64,000 nt of DNA, from the NCBI RefSeq assembly GCF_023065955.2, contig NW_026622997.1:5008001-5072000 (forward strand). Reading direction: 5' to 3'. Below the pieces are notes generated by a model. That model ran no database searches, was not told the DNA's origin, and saw only the letters and a program-made list of their open reading frames with translations. Made by a program: the position numbers and the translations under genes. The stretch's first letter is position 1. Every line of letters begins with the position of its first letter. This DNA comes from Ursus arctos (Eukaryota; Chordata; Mammalia; Carnivora; Ursidae). Of this stretch, positions 11,925 to 21,515 are shown in pieces.

Positions 11925-12220
11925 AATATACATATATTTATACATATATTATTACAACCCTAATATAAATGTATATATGTGTATATATATGTATATATAT
12001 GCATATATATATATATACAAGCATACATATACATGGGTAAATTCTGTAATATGTAAAAATACATATATATATGTATATATATGTATATATACATATATAT
12101 ACAAGCATACATATACATGGGTAAATTTATACATATATTATTACAACCCTAATATAAATATATATATATATATAAACATATATATATATTTACAAGCATA
12201 CATATACATGGGTAAATTCT
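11925..12220. repeat. AT-rich satellite-like block with higher-order repeats
   Basis: Mixed (TA)n, (CATA)n and (GTATA)n runs that carry three copies of a non-TA unit, ACAAGCATACATATACATGG followed by GTAAATT (about 12016, 12100 and 12190), and three copies of ATTATTACAACCCTAATAT-like text. The block is therefore a degenerate tandem array with a spacing of roughly 80-95 bp, not a simple dinucleotide run. The open frames in it are tyrosine/isoleucine artefacts. Confidence 0.85.
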
Positions 12221-12273
12221 GAAAAGATGAAATAAAAAAAGAAAACAATGTGTTAAAGTGATAGGGTTATGGG

Positions 12274-12294
12274 TATTATTATTATTATTATTTT
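12274..12294 (+). repeat. (ATT)n microsatellite
   Basis: About six ATT units followed by a short T-run. Confidence 0.9.
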
Positions 12295-12324
12295 TTGTTA
12301 ACCCTAAAGTAAAGCCAACAATAA

Positions 12325-12655
12325 TAATCGGTGATTTATTGAGGAGTTACTATGTACCACACGCTGTTCTACGCTGTACGTGTATTGTTTAACCAACACA
12401 CCTACTCTGTGAGTAAGTAACTTTATTTTCCTTATTTTACATTTGAGAAAATTGAAGAACAAAGCGGTAACTGACTTCCGCAGTCAACCTGCTTCTGAGC
12501 AGCAGCAGAACAAGGAGTCGTGCTGATACCAGAGCTCATAGTCACTTAAGCTATTGTTTCAAAGACGAGGAAAGTGAGGAGAGTGAGTCCCTCTGTTTAG
12601 ATCAGGCAGCTACCAGGTGGCAGAGCTAGGATACAAACCCAGCTTACTTATGAAT
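12325..12655 (-). repeat. MIR-like SINE remnants, minus strand
   Basis: Read on the plus strand: TTATTGAGGAGTTACTATGT, ACGCTGTTCTACGCTGTACG, CATTTGAGAAAATTGAAGAAC, the usual order for a reversed MIR. A second, partly overlapping MIR-core-like stretch follows (GACGAGGAAAGTGAGG, GGCAGAGCTAGGATACAAACC) at about 12560-12655. Confidence 0.72.
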
Positions 12656-12659
12656 AGTG

Positions 12660-13520
12660 CTTGGACCTAAAACCAAATCCTAGACCTAATAGGCATAACC
12701 AACCCAAAATAACTTTCTTGCCCTGCTGCTGTAGCCCGAGGGACCTTCCAGTTCAGCCACCTTAGCCTTCTGACGACTCTTGCCAGTTCTGCCTGTCTAG
12801 GGGCAGCTCTGGCCCACGGCCTCGAACAGACTTTCCGTAGAAGGGTTGGTCATTGCAGCAAGAACCAGTTCAGAGGTCTCACTTGCACGCTCCTGAATCG
12901 GAGGCATGATTCTGATATAAGGGTTCTGAGACTTGTACTCGTGCGGTTCTGAATCAATCATACTCTCCTCAGAGCACTCTCATTAGTGACAGGACTGGAC
13001 CAAATTGTCTCTGAAATCCCTTCTTCTCTGCTTCTCATGCACAATGTATTGCCCTATTTGTGACTCCCTTTGGAGGGCCTGAGATTTTTCAGTCCCATTC
13101 AGATCCACTAAGTGCGTGCTTCCTTGCCCCTAAATTCCCTTTGCCTAATCTCCCTAATTTCCCATTGCCCTTGGCGGCCCTAGGCCTTTCCTGGGCTTTA
13201 TGAGTAAATCATACAGTACACATCAAAACTTTACTCCCCTGTGTTTTCTTCCCACTGGGCCCTGTGCTTAGCTGCGACAGAAGATGCTTATATTTTACCA
13301 TACAAGTTAGAATTTTAGTTTTCCTATTAATACTTTATTTCTTCCAAGAAACACAATGCCTTAACTCTTTTAAACTATCTCTATTGCAAAAGGTTAATAT
13401 CCCCCAATATTTTCATTCTTACAGATCACAAGTCCACTGACCTACAGGATATTAATCCTGAAAGTGCCAATATTTTATTTGTATGTGGTAGAAAGGAGAC
13501 CATGAATTAGCTAGCATGTC
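12660..13520. other. Single-copy DNA, nothing recognised
   Basis: No open frame of note and no recognisable repeat. 12720-13210 is slightly GC-richer than its flanks. Confidence 0.45.
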
Positions 13521-13524
13521 ATTG

Positions 13525-13790
13525 ATTTATTAAGTCAACAAACATCTGTTTACTGAACACTTGCTATGTGCCAGGCACCATGGCTAGGTGCAAGACAAAA
13601 ACGAATAAGGAAAGAAATACATACTCAAGTGCTCTTAGTTTACGGGAAAGACAGACATGCATAAATTATATTTTGTGACATAATGCACCAACACTCATGA
13701 ATGAGTGATAAACCACTTGGGGAGATTCAGAAAGGCTTCGCAAAGGAAAAGGGGCATTTGAGCTGAAAGCTTCATCTGAATTTCACCCAC
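13525..13790 (-). repeat. Ancient L2/CR1-like relic, minus strand
   Basis: Plus-strand text runs GTTTACTGAACACTTGCTAT, GTGCCAGGCACCATGGC, AAGACAGACATGCATAAATT, GAAAGGCTTCGCAAAGG and GGGGCATTTGAGCTGAAAG. This is the order of a reversed L2-type 3' end. The family call is from memory of consensus features. Confidence 0.55.
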
Positions 13791-14322
13791 CAGACCGTAT
13801 TCAGTGACTCTTTTCCCCACAGTTATGAGCAGGAGTTGACAGGAAGACAGATCAGCTCATGTGGGTGAAACTGTAAAGTTTCCCCCTCACGTTTGAGCGG
13901 CAAAGCGGTCCTCTAGAGGGAGCTACGTGATTGTGGGAGAGGAGCAAGGCACCCTTTTCGGTGTATTAGGTTAACCCTCCAATCATGAACCGTTTTTGTT
14001 TTAATGACAGTTGTCCCTAAATCATTGTGTATATACCGTCAGTGATCCTATGAATCTGACTCTGTCTTTCCAAGTAACTTTTACTTGATGGAAATGAAAC
14101 CTGCGTTGGCTAATAGTTCTAGCCTAGGTAACAAATCCAGATCTTTCCATGAAATTTAACGTAAGGGGCCTTGTGGGCAGGGTTCCTTCCTCTTTGAATG
14201 TGGAATCTCATACAAGCTTGGCCCTATCTCTGCAGGTGTTTTCTGAAGGAAAAAACAAGACTCTGATGCCTGTCTGTGAATTCTTGTTATTTCAGAACAC
14301 AGTTCTTTTTTTTCTGCTTTTC
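13791..14322. other. Single-copy DNA, nothing recognised
   Basis: No repeat or gene identified. A short open frame from 14149 runs into the A-rich tract and is not credible. Confidence 0.45.
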
Positions 14323-14324
14323 TT

Positions 14325-14360
14325 AAAAAAAAAAAAAAAAAGAGAAAAAAAGAAAAAAGC
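14325..14360 (+). repeat. A-rich tract
   Basis: Seventeen As followed by G-interrupted A runs, lying at the end of the adjacent LTR-like element. It has the wrong orientation to be that element's poly(A) tail. Confidence 0.9.
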
Positions 14361-14690
14361 AAACGTTTATTCTTTCACAGCTTTGGAGACCAGAAGTCTG
14401 AGATAAAGTTGTTGGCAGCTGGTTGCATCTGAGGCTCTCTTGCAGTCGGCTGGCAATCTTTGGTGTACCTGATCCTTGCCTCCATCTTCACATGACCTCT
14501 TCCTGTGGGCACGCCTATCTCTAAACCCCCTTTTGTAGAAGGAGAGCAGTCATATTGCATTAGAGCCCACCCAAATGACTGTATTTTAACTTGATAACTC
14601 TTGTAAAGTCCCTGTCTCCAAATAAGGTCAAGTCCTGAGGTATTGGACATTAAGACATATAAATTTGAGAGGAACAAAATTCAACCCAAA
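14361..14690 (-). mobile_element. Solo LTR-like element (MaLR-type), minus strand
   Basis: On the minus strand the order is TTGACCTTATTTGGAGACAGG-like text, a GGGTGGGCTCTAATGCAATATG segment, a CATGTGAAGATGGAGGC segment, GACTTCTGGTCTCCAAAGC and TGTGAAAGAATAAAC (polyadenylation signal). This layout matches common mammalian MaLR-type LTRs. No internal gag/pol region is present. The exact family is not assigned. Confidence 0.55.
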
Positions 14691-15060
14691 ACAATGCTCA
14701 AGCAAGAAACCTTACTCTTAGCTATAAGTGTTCCCTCTCCCTCCCCAATTTTTGGCTATGTTTCATTGCTTCTCTCCATGTCCACCCCTGTAGTCTGCCT
14801 CTTCTTTAACAGGTGACCTCTGCCCCCTGACTCACCTTCTCCAGCCAGTCCTCCCTACAAACAGCTGTAGGCCTAAAACCATATAGTACTAGACTTGTTC
14901 CATTGGTATGGTTGTTCGAGGACACAGAGTGACTCTCCAGTACTTCCAGAATCAACTTAGAAAGTTTCTGCCTTGTTCCAAAGCTCTCCATATCTCCCTG
15001 GTAGATTAGCACACTCTGGTGAGGCTAGCCAGTTCTCAGTGGACCCCACACTTCAGGTAT
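14691..15060. other. Single-copy DNA, nothing recognised
   Basis: No gene or repeat recognised. A 68-codon minus-strand frame at 14806-15012 has no known relatives. Confidence 0.4.
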
Positions 15061-15064
15061 ATAT

Positions 15065-15410
15065 TCCTGCTTCCAAACCTTGCTGCTATTTCCACTGCCT
15101 AGAATGCCCTCTTCTACCAACCCCAAACTGTACAAACCATCAGAGCCAGCCTAAATTGCAATTCCTCAGTGACACCTTCCCTGATGTATCCTTTCTTAGA
15201 ATTTTATCAGGATTTTCTAAAAGCAGTACCTGTTTTTCGTTTGTTCTGTTTTTGTTTTTAACTATTTCTTGTATGTGGAGGCCCTCCAAACCAGCTGTGA
15301 GCTGCTTGAGGGCAGGACCATGACTGGCATTTCTCTTATGTCCTCCTCACTGCCCAGCACAGTGCTGAGACATATAAGATATCAGTAAATGTTGGTTGAA
15401 TGAAGCAATA
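15065..15410 (+). repeat. L2 LINE 3' end
   Basis: The conserved L2 order is readable: ACTGCCTAGAATGCCCTC, TCAGTGACACCTTCCCTGATG, GCTGTGAGCTGCTTGAGGGC, CACTGCCCAGCACAGTGCTG and TCAGTAAATGTTGGTTGAATG. It is ancient and non-coding; the overlapping 116-codon frame from 14973 is chance. Confidence 0.8.
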
Positions 15411-16116
15411 CATAAGTCAATGATCTGGTGAGTGAAAGAGGGACTGACTTAATGACTTCATGAATGAATGATGATGCTAAGGGTAGGGTTCTGAACCTGC
15501 TGGGAACTCCACTAAATATTCACTGGTAATGATGAAGGGTGCCTCAGTGTGATGGAGGCTTCCTTCTTAAGGGGAATGCTGCACCTGGCTTTGTCCTTAC
15601 TTGGAGGGCTGAGCTGACCATAGAAATGTCCTCTACCTAATCAGGAAATGAAGAGAGGGGTGGAGCACCCCTCATCTCCCACTTTACACCCTGTAGCTCA
15701 AAGTTCTTTTCAAAGAAGTAATGTATCTTAAACCTCCTCAGACGCAGGAGGAGTGATTTAGATTTTCATGGGGAGGCTTGGGTGCAGTCTTCGGAGGATC
15801 CGGGTAGGTTTGTTCACCTGTGCCCCTGACAACCGTGGCCTATCATGAGGCAGGTAAGGGAATATCCTGGTGTTTCTCAATGTGCTGACCAAAGGGCAAG
15901 AATTTAGCCCGGGCTATTATTCAGGGTACTGTAAAAACATGGCTCAAGAACAACGGGCTTCCTGATTACCTTTAGCAACAGAGAAATAATAAAGATCTTT
16001 GACCCAAGGGTAACCCCCAAGGTCAGAGGTCATTGCTTACTCTCTGCAGCAACCAGACTAGAGACAGATGCTACCTCACAATGTAAATGCAAGCAACATA
16101 CACAAGCATTTAAAAG
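15411..16116. other. Single-copy DNA, nothing recognised
   Basis: No repeat, RNA gene or supported coding region. Confidence 0.45.
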
Positions 16117-16127
16117 TCCCCAGAAAA

Positions 16128-16353
16128 GGGGCACCTGGGTGGCTCAGTTGGTTAAGTGTCTGACTTGGTTTCAGCTTAGGTCATGATCTCAGGGTCATGA
16201 GATTGAGCCCCACATCAGGCTCTGTGTTCAGCACAGAGTTTGCTTGAGATTCTCTGCCTCTCCCTCTCCATCTGCCCCTCCCCCTGCTCATGCACTCTCT
16301 CTCTAAAATAAATAATAAATAAATAAATTAAAAAAATAAAATCTTAAAAAAAA
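16128..16353 (+). mobile_element. Carnivore SINE, older subfamily
   Basis: GGGGCACCTGGGTGGCTCAG, then the older GTGTCTGACTTGG form, GATCTCAGGGTCATGAGATT, and a degenerate (AAATA) tail. CCCAGAA-containing repeats flank it (about 16117-16127 and 16354-16362). It is more diverged than the other SINEs here. Confidence 0.92.
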
Positions 16354-16362
16354 TTCCCAGAA

Positions 16363-17430
16363 GAAAGAAGGGCCACTCTCAGCTCATGATGGAAGCCCCA
16401 GTTTCTGTGATGGGTGGAGAAGCCCTTAAGAGCCTATTACTACTGGGGTATGGGCAGAACATAGAAATAAAAGGGCTGGCTCTCTCTCTGAAAGTCCTCC
16501 TTTGGTTCGTGTTAGGACTACAGTTGGAGAAGGTTGTAGCATCTAGCCATCAGAATAGGCCAGTGAAGGACCAACATGGAGAGAGAACCAGCCATTTCTA
16601 CTCTAAAGACAGGTCCAGCCAGGACTAGCTACCTAATTTGCAGGCACAGTGCAGAATGAAAATGAGGGATTCCTTGTACAAAAATATCAAAAAATATTTT
16701 TCAAAAAATTTCAAGATGGTGATGGTAAAGGACCAAGTGTGGGGCTCTTTTGAGCACAAGATCTTGCGTGACAGCCCACGATGCATGCTTGGGAAGTCAA
16801 CCCTAGATCCAGTCCATGGAGGAGCACATGCTCAGTATAAAGTACTCACAGTAGCTTGGTTACACCCAAGCTCTCCTGGTCAGAGCCTGTGGACCTGCAG
16901 TTGTCCCACCGAGAACACCTTGAACGCCTTTCCTCCCCGCAGTGTACAGTTTTGCTCTTGGATGGTGGTTAGGCTGTTTGCTAATAATAATTTATTAAGG
17001 GCACATTTTTATGTGTTATATCCAAACATAGAACTGTTCTTTAAGAAAAACAACAACTTTAACTTGCTAGCTTGACTCTTGTTTGGCAAAGTAAGTTGCA
17101 GTGAAGCTCAGTGTGGATCATGTTGGGGCAAGAAACGAGCCCTTCTAGTACCAGTGCAGGGAGTGAGAAGTTGGCTTCAGCTGCTCAGTGAACCTGGGTC
17201 TGCAGCAGGGCCTGGAGGAAAGCAGAACTTAGAGAAGAGGGAGCAAGAGTTCTGGGAGGAGGGAAAGATGGAGCCTGAAAACTCAAGATGGACATGAATC
17301 TGTTTGTGCTAGGACAGGCATAAGATGGTGGTGGCTACCTAGAATGGGAGGTAACTGAGGAACCAGCAGAGATAGCACTGATTGATAAAATTAATGTCGA
17401 TTTTACTCGTATAACCGAGAAATGCTGTCA
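16363..17430. other. Mostly single-copy DNA with one possible old repeat
   Basis: About 16640-16800 (CAGGCACAGTGCAGAATGAA, TTTCAAGATGGTGATGG, CTTTTGAGCACAAGATC) reads like an ancient interspersed element that I cannot name. The 80- and 145-codon open frames at 16386-17075 overlap it and have no recognised relatives. Confidence 0.4.
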
Positions 17431-17435
17431 TGTGG

Positions 17436-17483
17436 GGTGTGTGTGTATGCGTGTGTGCATATGCACACGGGCACACGTTCGCG
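17436..17483. repeat. Alternating purine-pyrimidine tract with a perfect palindrome
   Basis: A mixed GT/GC/CA run that is almost entirely alternating. Its centre, GTGTGCATATGCACAC (17453-17468), is a perfect 16-bp palindrome. Such tracts can adopt Z-DNA or cruciform structure under supercoiling. Confidence 0.85.
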
Positions 17484-17549
17484 CAGAATCTGATCATTTC
17501 ATGATGGATAATGCCTGAAAACTAGTGAGACGGTGGTATCACATTACAG

Positions 17550-17785
17550 TTGTGTACTTGGGTTTTAGAGACTTAACTTCAATTTCGGTACTGCCACTTT
17601 CGAACGGCGTGACTGTGGCAAGATTCTGGGCCTCAGCTTCCTCATCTATAAAATAAGAATAATGACAGTATCCACATCTTAGGGTGTTTGTGTGAGGATT
17701 AAAGGAATTAATACATGTATTGTGTTTAGGTTACCGGGACATGGTAAATACTCCACAAATGTCACAAGTTATTATTGGGGTTAAA
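17550..17785 (+). repeat. MIR SINE
   Basis: Clear MIR order: GGTACTGCCACTTTCGAACG, TTCTGGGCCTCAGCTTCCTC, ATCTATAAAATAAGAATAAT, GTGTGAGGATTAAAGGAATTA and CATGGTAAATACTCCACAAA. Confidence 0.85.
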
Positions 17786-18418
17786 TCATAATCATAGCGG
17801 GACATGATTCCTAAGTCAAATTATTGTCTGAGATAGCTGTAGGGCTGTGAGAATTACAAATTTTGTCTGTACTTTTTACCTTATGAATTTTTAAGAAGTG
17901 GAGCACCTTGGGGCATTCCCACTGACGAATGACTCCTACACACGGGCCGAGCGCAATTTCCCTAGAACGTTGTGACTAGTCTTCCAGATCGGATGCCACT
18001 CAGAGGAACACCTTGCACGTTTCAAAAAAGTAACTTCCTTAATGCACATCTGCTTGGTTTTCCTTCCTCTCTCTCCTCTTTGTTTCCTTTTTCTAGTCTT
18101 ACTTTAAATCTCTTGAGCATACGAACAAGATTGAGAAAATTCCCCCAGTCCCTTTTTGTCTGCATCATGATTCAGCATACTTCTGATCATTCTTTTATTC
18201 TGGATGCATAGATTTTTCTTGACATTTTTAGGGATCTAGTTCTATGTGCTTGTCCTATGTGACTTATTGTGACACCAGAAATAGACTATGATGCTTATAT
18301 TTTTGCCTCCCCCCCAAGCCACACACTAAGGCATTTGTGATATACTTAGTACCTTCAGGGTAACTTTTTGCGGTTTACCAATCCCAAGCTTGGATTCGGA
18401 GGAAGCATAATACTCATA
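17786..18418. other. Single-copy DNA, nothing recognised
   Basis: No repeat or supported gene. The 79-codon frame at 17972-18211 shows no family resemblance. Confidence 0.45.
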
Positions 18419-18433
18419 AGAAGGTGAGTTAGA

Positions 18434-18550
18434 ACTAATGAATCATCGAGCCTTACATCGAAAACCGGGGATGTACTGTATGGTGACTAACATAATATAA
18501 TAAAAAATCATTATTAATAAAAAAAAAAAAAGAATGGAAAAAAAAAAAAA
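18434..18550 (+). mobile_element. Very short 5'-truncated L1 3' end with clean TSD
   Basis: About 117 bp of the young L1 terminus (AATGAATCATCGAGCCTTAC, GATGTACTGTATGGTGACTA, ATAATATAATAAAAAATC) and a long A-tail interrupted by GAATGG. A perfect 15-bp TSD, AGAAGGTGAGTTAGA, is at 18419-18433 and 18551-18565. Confidence 0.95.
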
Positions 18551-19372
18551 AGAAGGTGAGTTAGATGCCGAGAGAATGTGTTCAAAACCACAAAACAATT
18601 CAGAGATAAAATTGGGATTTGATTTCTAAACTTTCAATACACTGAATTTCACACAGGAACAAAATAGAAGCCCACTTATTTTGTTATGGTGGAATTAAAA
18701 TTCATGCATTATCAGACATTTCATTCTCCTTTTGCACTTTCTGGGGTAGGCGCTTAGCTGAGGTTTTCTGTAATGAAGTAGTATGTGGTAAGAAATACTA
18801 AGAAGAGATGTGGTGGGTAATGTCAGGTGACTTTGGTTTGTTGTATTTTCTTCTAGAAAGGTGGTAGAGATCTTAATGGGAGAGAGAAACAAGAAGTATT
18901 TTAATTTTTTTATTTGAGTATAATTGACACAATGTTAAATTAGTTTCAGGTGTACAACTTAATGATTCAATTCTATATGTTATGCTATGCTATAATCTGT
19001 CACCATACAATGCTATTATAACATCACTGACTATATACTCTATGCTATGTCTTTTATTCCCATGACTTATTCACTCCATAACTCGAAGGCTTTATCTCCC
19101 ACAGCCCTTCACCCATTTTACTCTTCCCACTTCCCTCCTCCCCGCTGGTAACCATCAGGTTATTCTCAGTATTTATAGGTCTGATTCTGCTTTTTGTTTG
19201 TTTAGTCATGTGTTTTGTTTTTTAGATTCCACGTATGAGTGAAATCATGTGATATTTGTCTCTCTCAGTTTGACTTATTTCACTTAGCCTAATATCCTCT
19301 AGGCAACAATGGCAAATGACAAATTATCGCAAATGGCAAAAATCTCATCCTTCTTTATAACTGTGTAATATT

Positions 19373-19374
<2 letters not shown>

Positions 19375-19408
<34 letters not shown>
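19375..19408 (+). repeat. (GT)n microsatellite inside L1
   Basis: About 16 GT units within the minus-oriented L1 segment, at the same ORF2 position where the left-edge L1 carries (CA)n. Confidence 0.97.
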
Positions 19409-19410
<2 letters not shown>

Positions 19411-19640
19411 CACTACATCCTCCTTATCCATTTGTTTATCAATGGACACTTATGTTGCTTCCATATTTTGGCTATTGTAAATAATGCTGCAGTAAACAAA
19501 GAGGGTCATATATCTTTTTGAATTAGTGTTTATCTTGGGTAAATATCTAGTAGTAGAATTAGTGGATCATATGGCATTTCTATTTTTAATTTTCTGAGGA
19601 ACCTACAAGGCAACCTTTACCAAAATACCTACAGCATTTT

Positions 19641-19739
19641 CAATTTAAATTCAGTTAGCCAACATATAGTACATCATTAGTTTCAGATGTAGAGTTCAGT
19701 AATTCCTCAGTTGCATATGACAACCAATGCTCATCACCA
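19641..19739 (-). mobile_element. Short L1 3' end inserted in the inverted L1 segment
   Basis: About 100 bp of L1 3' terminus on the minus strand (AATTTAAATTCAGTTAGCCA, GTTCAGTAATTCCTCAGTTG). TSD ACAGCATTTT is at 19631-19640 and 19740-19749. It landed inside the ORF2 text ...CCTACAGCATTTTTAACAGAACTAG and so is younger than the twin-primed L1. Confidence 0.9.
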
Positions 19740-19749
19740 ACAGCATTTT

Positions 19750-20743
19750 TAACAGAACTAGAACATAGTATTAAAATTTGTAAGAAACCACAAAAGACCT
19801 CAAATAGCCAAAGCAATCTTGAGAAAGAAGAACAAACCTGGAGGTATTACAATCCTAGATTTCAAGATATATGACAGAGCTGTAGTAATCAAAACAGTAT
19901 GACCCTGGCACAAAAATAAACACATAACCACTGGAACAGAATAGAGAGCCCAGAAATAAGCCCATGTATATATCGTCAATTAAGCTATGACAAAAAAGGC
20001 AGGCATATGCATTGGAAAAAAGACAGTCTTTTAAAAAAATGGTGGCTGGTAAAGCTGGACAGCTACATGCAAAAGAATGAAATTGGACCATTTTCGAATG
20101 TCCTACACAAGAATAAACTCAAAAGTGGATTAAAGACCTAAATGTGAGACCTGAAACAATAAAAATCTTAAAAGAGAACACAGGCAGTACTTTCTTTGAC
20201 ATCAGCCATAGCAACATTTTTCTAGATATGTCTCCTAAGGCAAACGAGACAAAAGCAAAAATAAACTAGTAGGACTCCGTCAAAATAAAAAGTTTTTGCA
20301 CAGTAAAGGAAATCATCAACAAAACAAAAAAGCAACCTACTGCATAGGCGAAGATATTTAAAAGATATATCCAATAAGGGGTTAATGTCCAAAATATATA
20401 AAGAATTTACACAACTGAACCCCCCCTAAAAACCCCCCAAATGATCCAATTAAAAAATAGAGGAACTAAACAGACATTTTTCTAAATAAGACATTCAGAT
20501 GGCTAAAAAGCACATGAAAAGATGCTCAACTTCACTCATCATCAAGGAAATGCAAATCAAAACCATAATGAGATATCACCTCACACTTGTCAGAATGGTT
20601 GAAATAAAAAACACAAGAAACAATGAGTATTGATGAGGATGTGGAGAAAAAGGAACCCCTGTGCACTGCTGGTGGGAATGCAAGCTGGTACAGCCACTGT
20701 GGAGAACGGTATGAAAATTCCTCAAAAACTTAAAAATGGAAAT
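19750..20743 (+). pseudogene. L1 ORF2 C-terminal region, inverted segment
   Basis: Plus-strand ORF2 text with many stops. Recognisable pieces include the TTACAATCCTAGATTTCAAG segment, GGAACAGAATAGAGAGCCCAG, ATCAGCCATAGCAACATTT and GGTGGGAATGCAAGCTGG. It is non-functional and belongs to the 5'-inverted half of the L1 described at 18901-20743. Confidence 0.85.
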
Positions 20744-20944
20744 GAAGTATTAAAAGATAATTGTTTCTAGAGATATGAAAAGGTACCAAGAATTGGAAGA
20801 CAATATGGAATTATTATTAACGTTGTAAAGGAATATAATGGTGGCTTGTGATGTCATTGTGTAATGAAATATAAGGAGAGAAATGTCATAATGCCTTAAA
20901 TACCTAATATCTGAAATATTTTAGTAAAACTAAAATAAGGAGAT

Positions 20945-21515
20945 GAGAAGAATAAAGATGGAGGACTCACACTACTTACTTTCAAGAATTACTATATAGC
21001 TACACTAATTAAAATAGTGTGGTATTGACCCAAAGATAGACAAAAAGATCAATAAATTAGAGTCCAGAAATAGACCTACACAAATATGGCCAATCAACTA
21101 TCAACAAAAGTACATAAACAGTTTGAGGGGCGCCTGGGTAGCGCAGTCATTAAAGCGTCTGCCTTCAGCTCAGGGCGTGATCCCGGTGTTCCGGGATCGA
21201 GTCCCACATCGGGCTCCTCCGCTGGGAGCCTGCTTCTTCCTCTCCCACTCCCCCTGCTGTGTTCCCTCTCTCGCTGGCTGTCTCTCTGTCACATAAATAA
21301 ATAAAATCTTTTAAAAAAAAAAAAGTACATAAACAGTTTGAGAAAGGAGAGTTTTTTCAACAAAAAAAACAGTGATGGGATAACTGTACATCCATATGCC
21401 AGAAGATTAGCCTCAACCCACACCTCATACCTCACAAGATACCAAAGAGAACTCAAAATGGATTGTAGACTTACAGGTGAAACATAAACTATAAAACTTC
21501 AAGAAGAAAATATAA
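20945..21515 (+). mobile_element. Older L1 ORF2 segment, split by a SINE
   Basis: Diverged ORF2 text: CTTTCAAGAATTACTATATA, AATTAAAATAGTGTGGTATTG, GAGTCCAGAAATAGACCTAC, then after the SINE CAAAATGGATTGTAGACTTAC. 20752-20944 just upstream is AT-rich sequence I cannot assign. Confidence 0.75.
21128..21320 (+). mobile_element. Carnivore SINE inside L1
   Basis: Bear-type SINE (GGCGCCTGGGTAGCGCAGTC, GTCTGCCTTCAGCTCAGGGC, (TC)n, AATAAATAAAATC, A-tail) with a perfect TSD of about 21 bp at 21106-21127 and 21321-21342. The target was L1 ORF2 sequence. Confidence 0.96.

Larger units (their letters stand above)
18901..20743 (-). mobile_element. Twin-primed (5'-inverted) L1 insertion
   Basis: 18901-19617 is the L1 3'UTR and the end of ORF2 on the minus strand, with its A-rich end at 18901. 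19618-20743, less a 109-bp insert, is the immediately upstream ORF2 part of the L1 placed in the opposite (plus) orientation. The minus segment begins at the L1 text TTCCTCAGAAAATTAAAAATA and the plus segment ends at the equivalent TTCCTCAAAAACTTAAAAATG, so the two halves meet at nearly the same L1 coordinate. GAAGTATT repeats at 18893-18900 and 20744-20751 fit a TSD for one insertion event. Confidence 0.85.

Noticed and set aside
11911..12222. 103-codon tyrosine/isoleucine-rich frame
   Set aside because: It is a translation of TA-rich satellite-like DNA, with a similar frame on the opposite strand.
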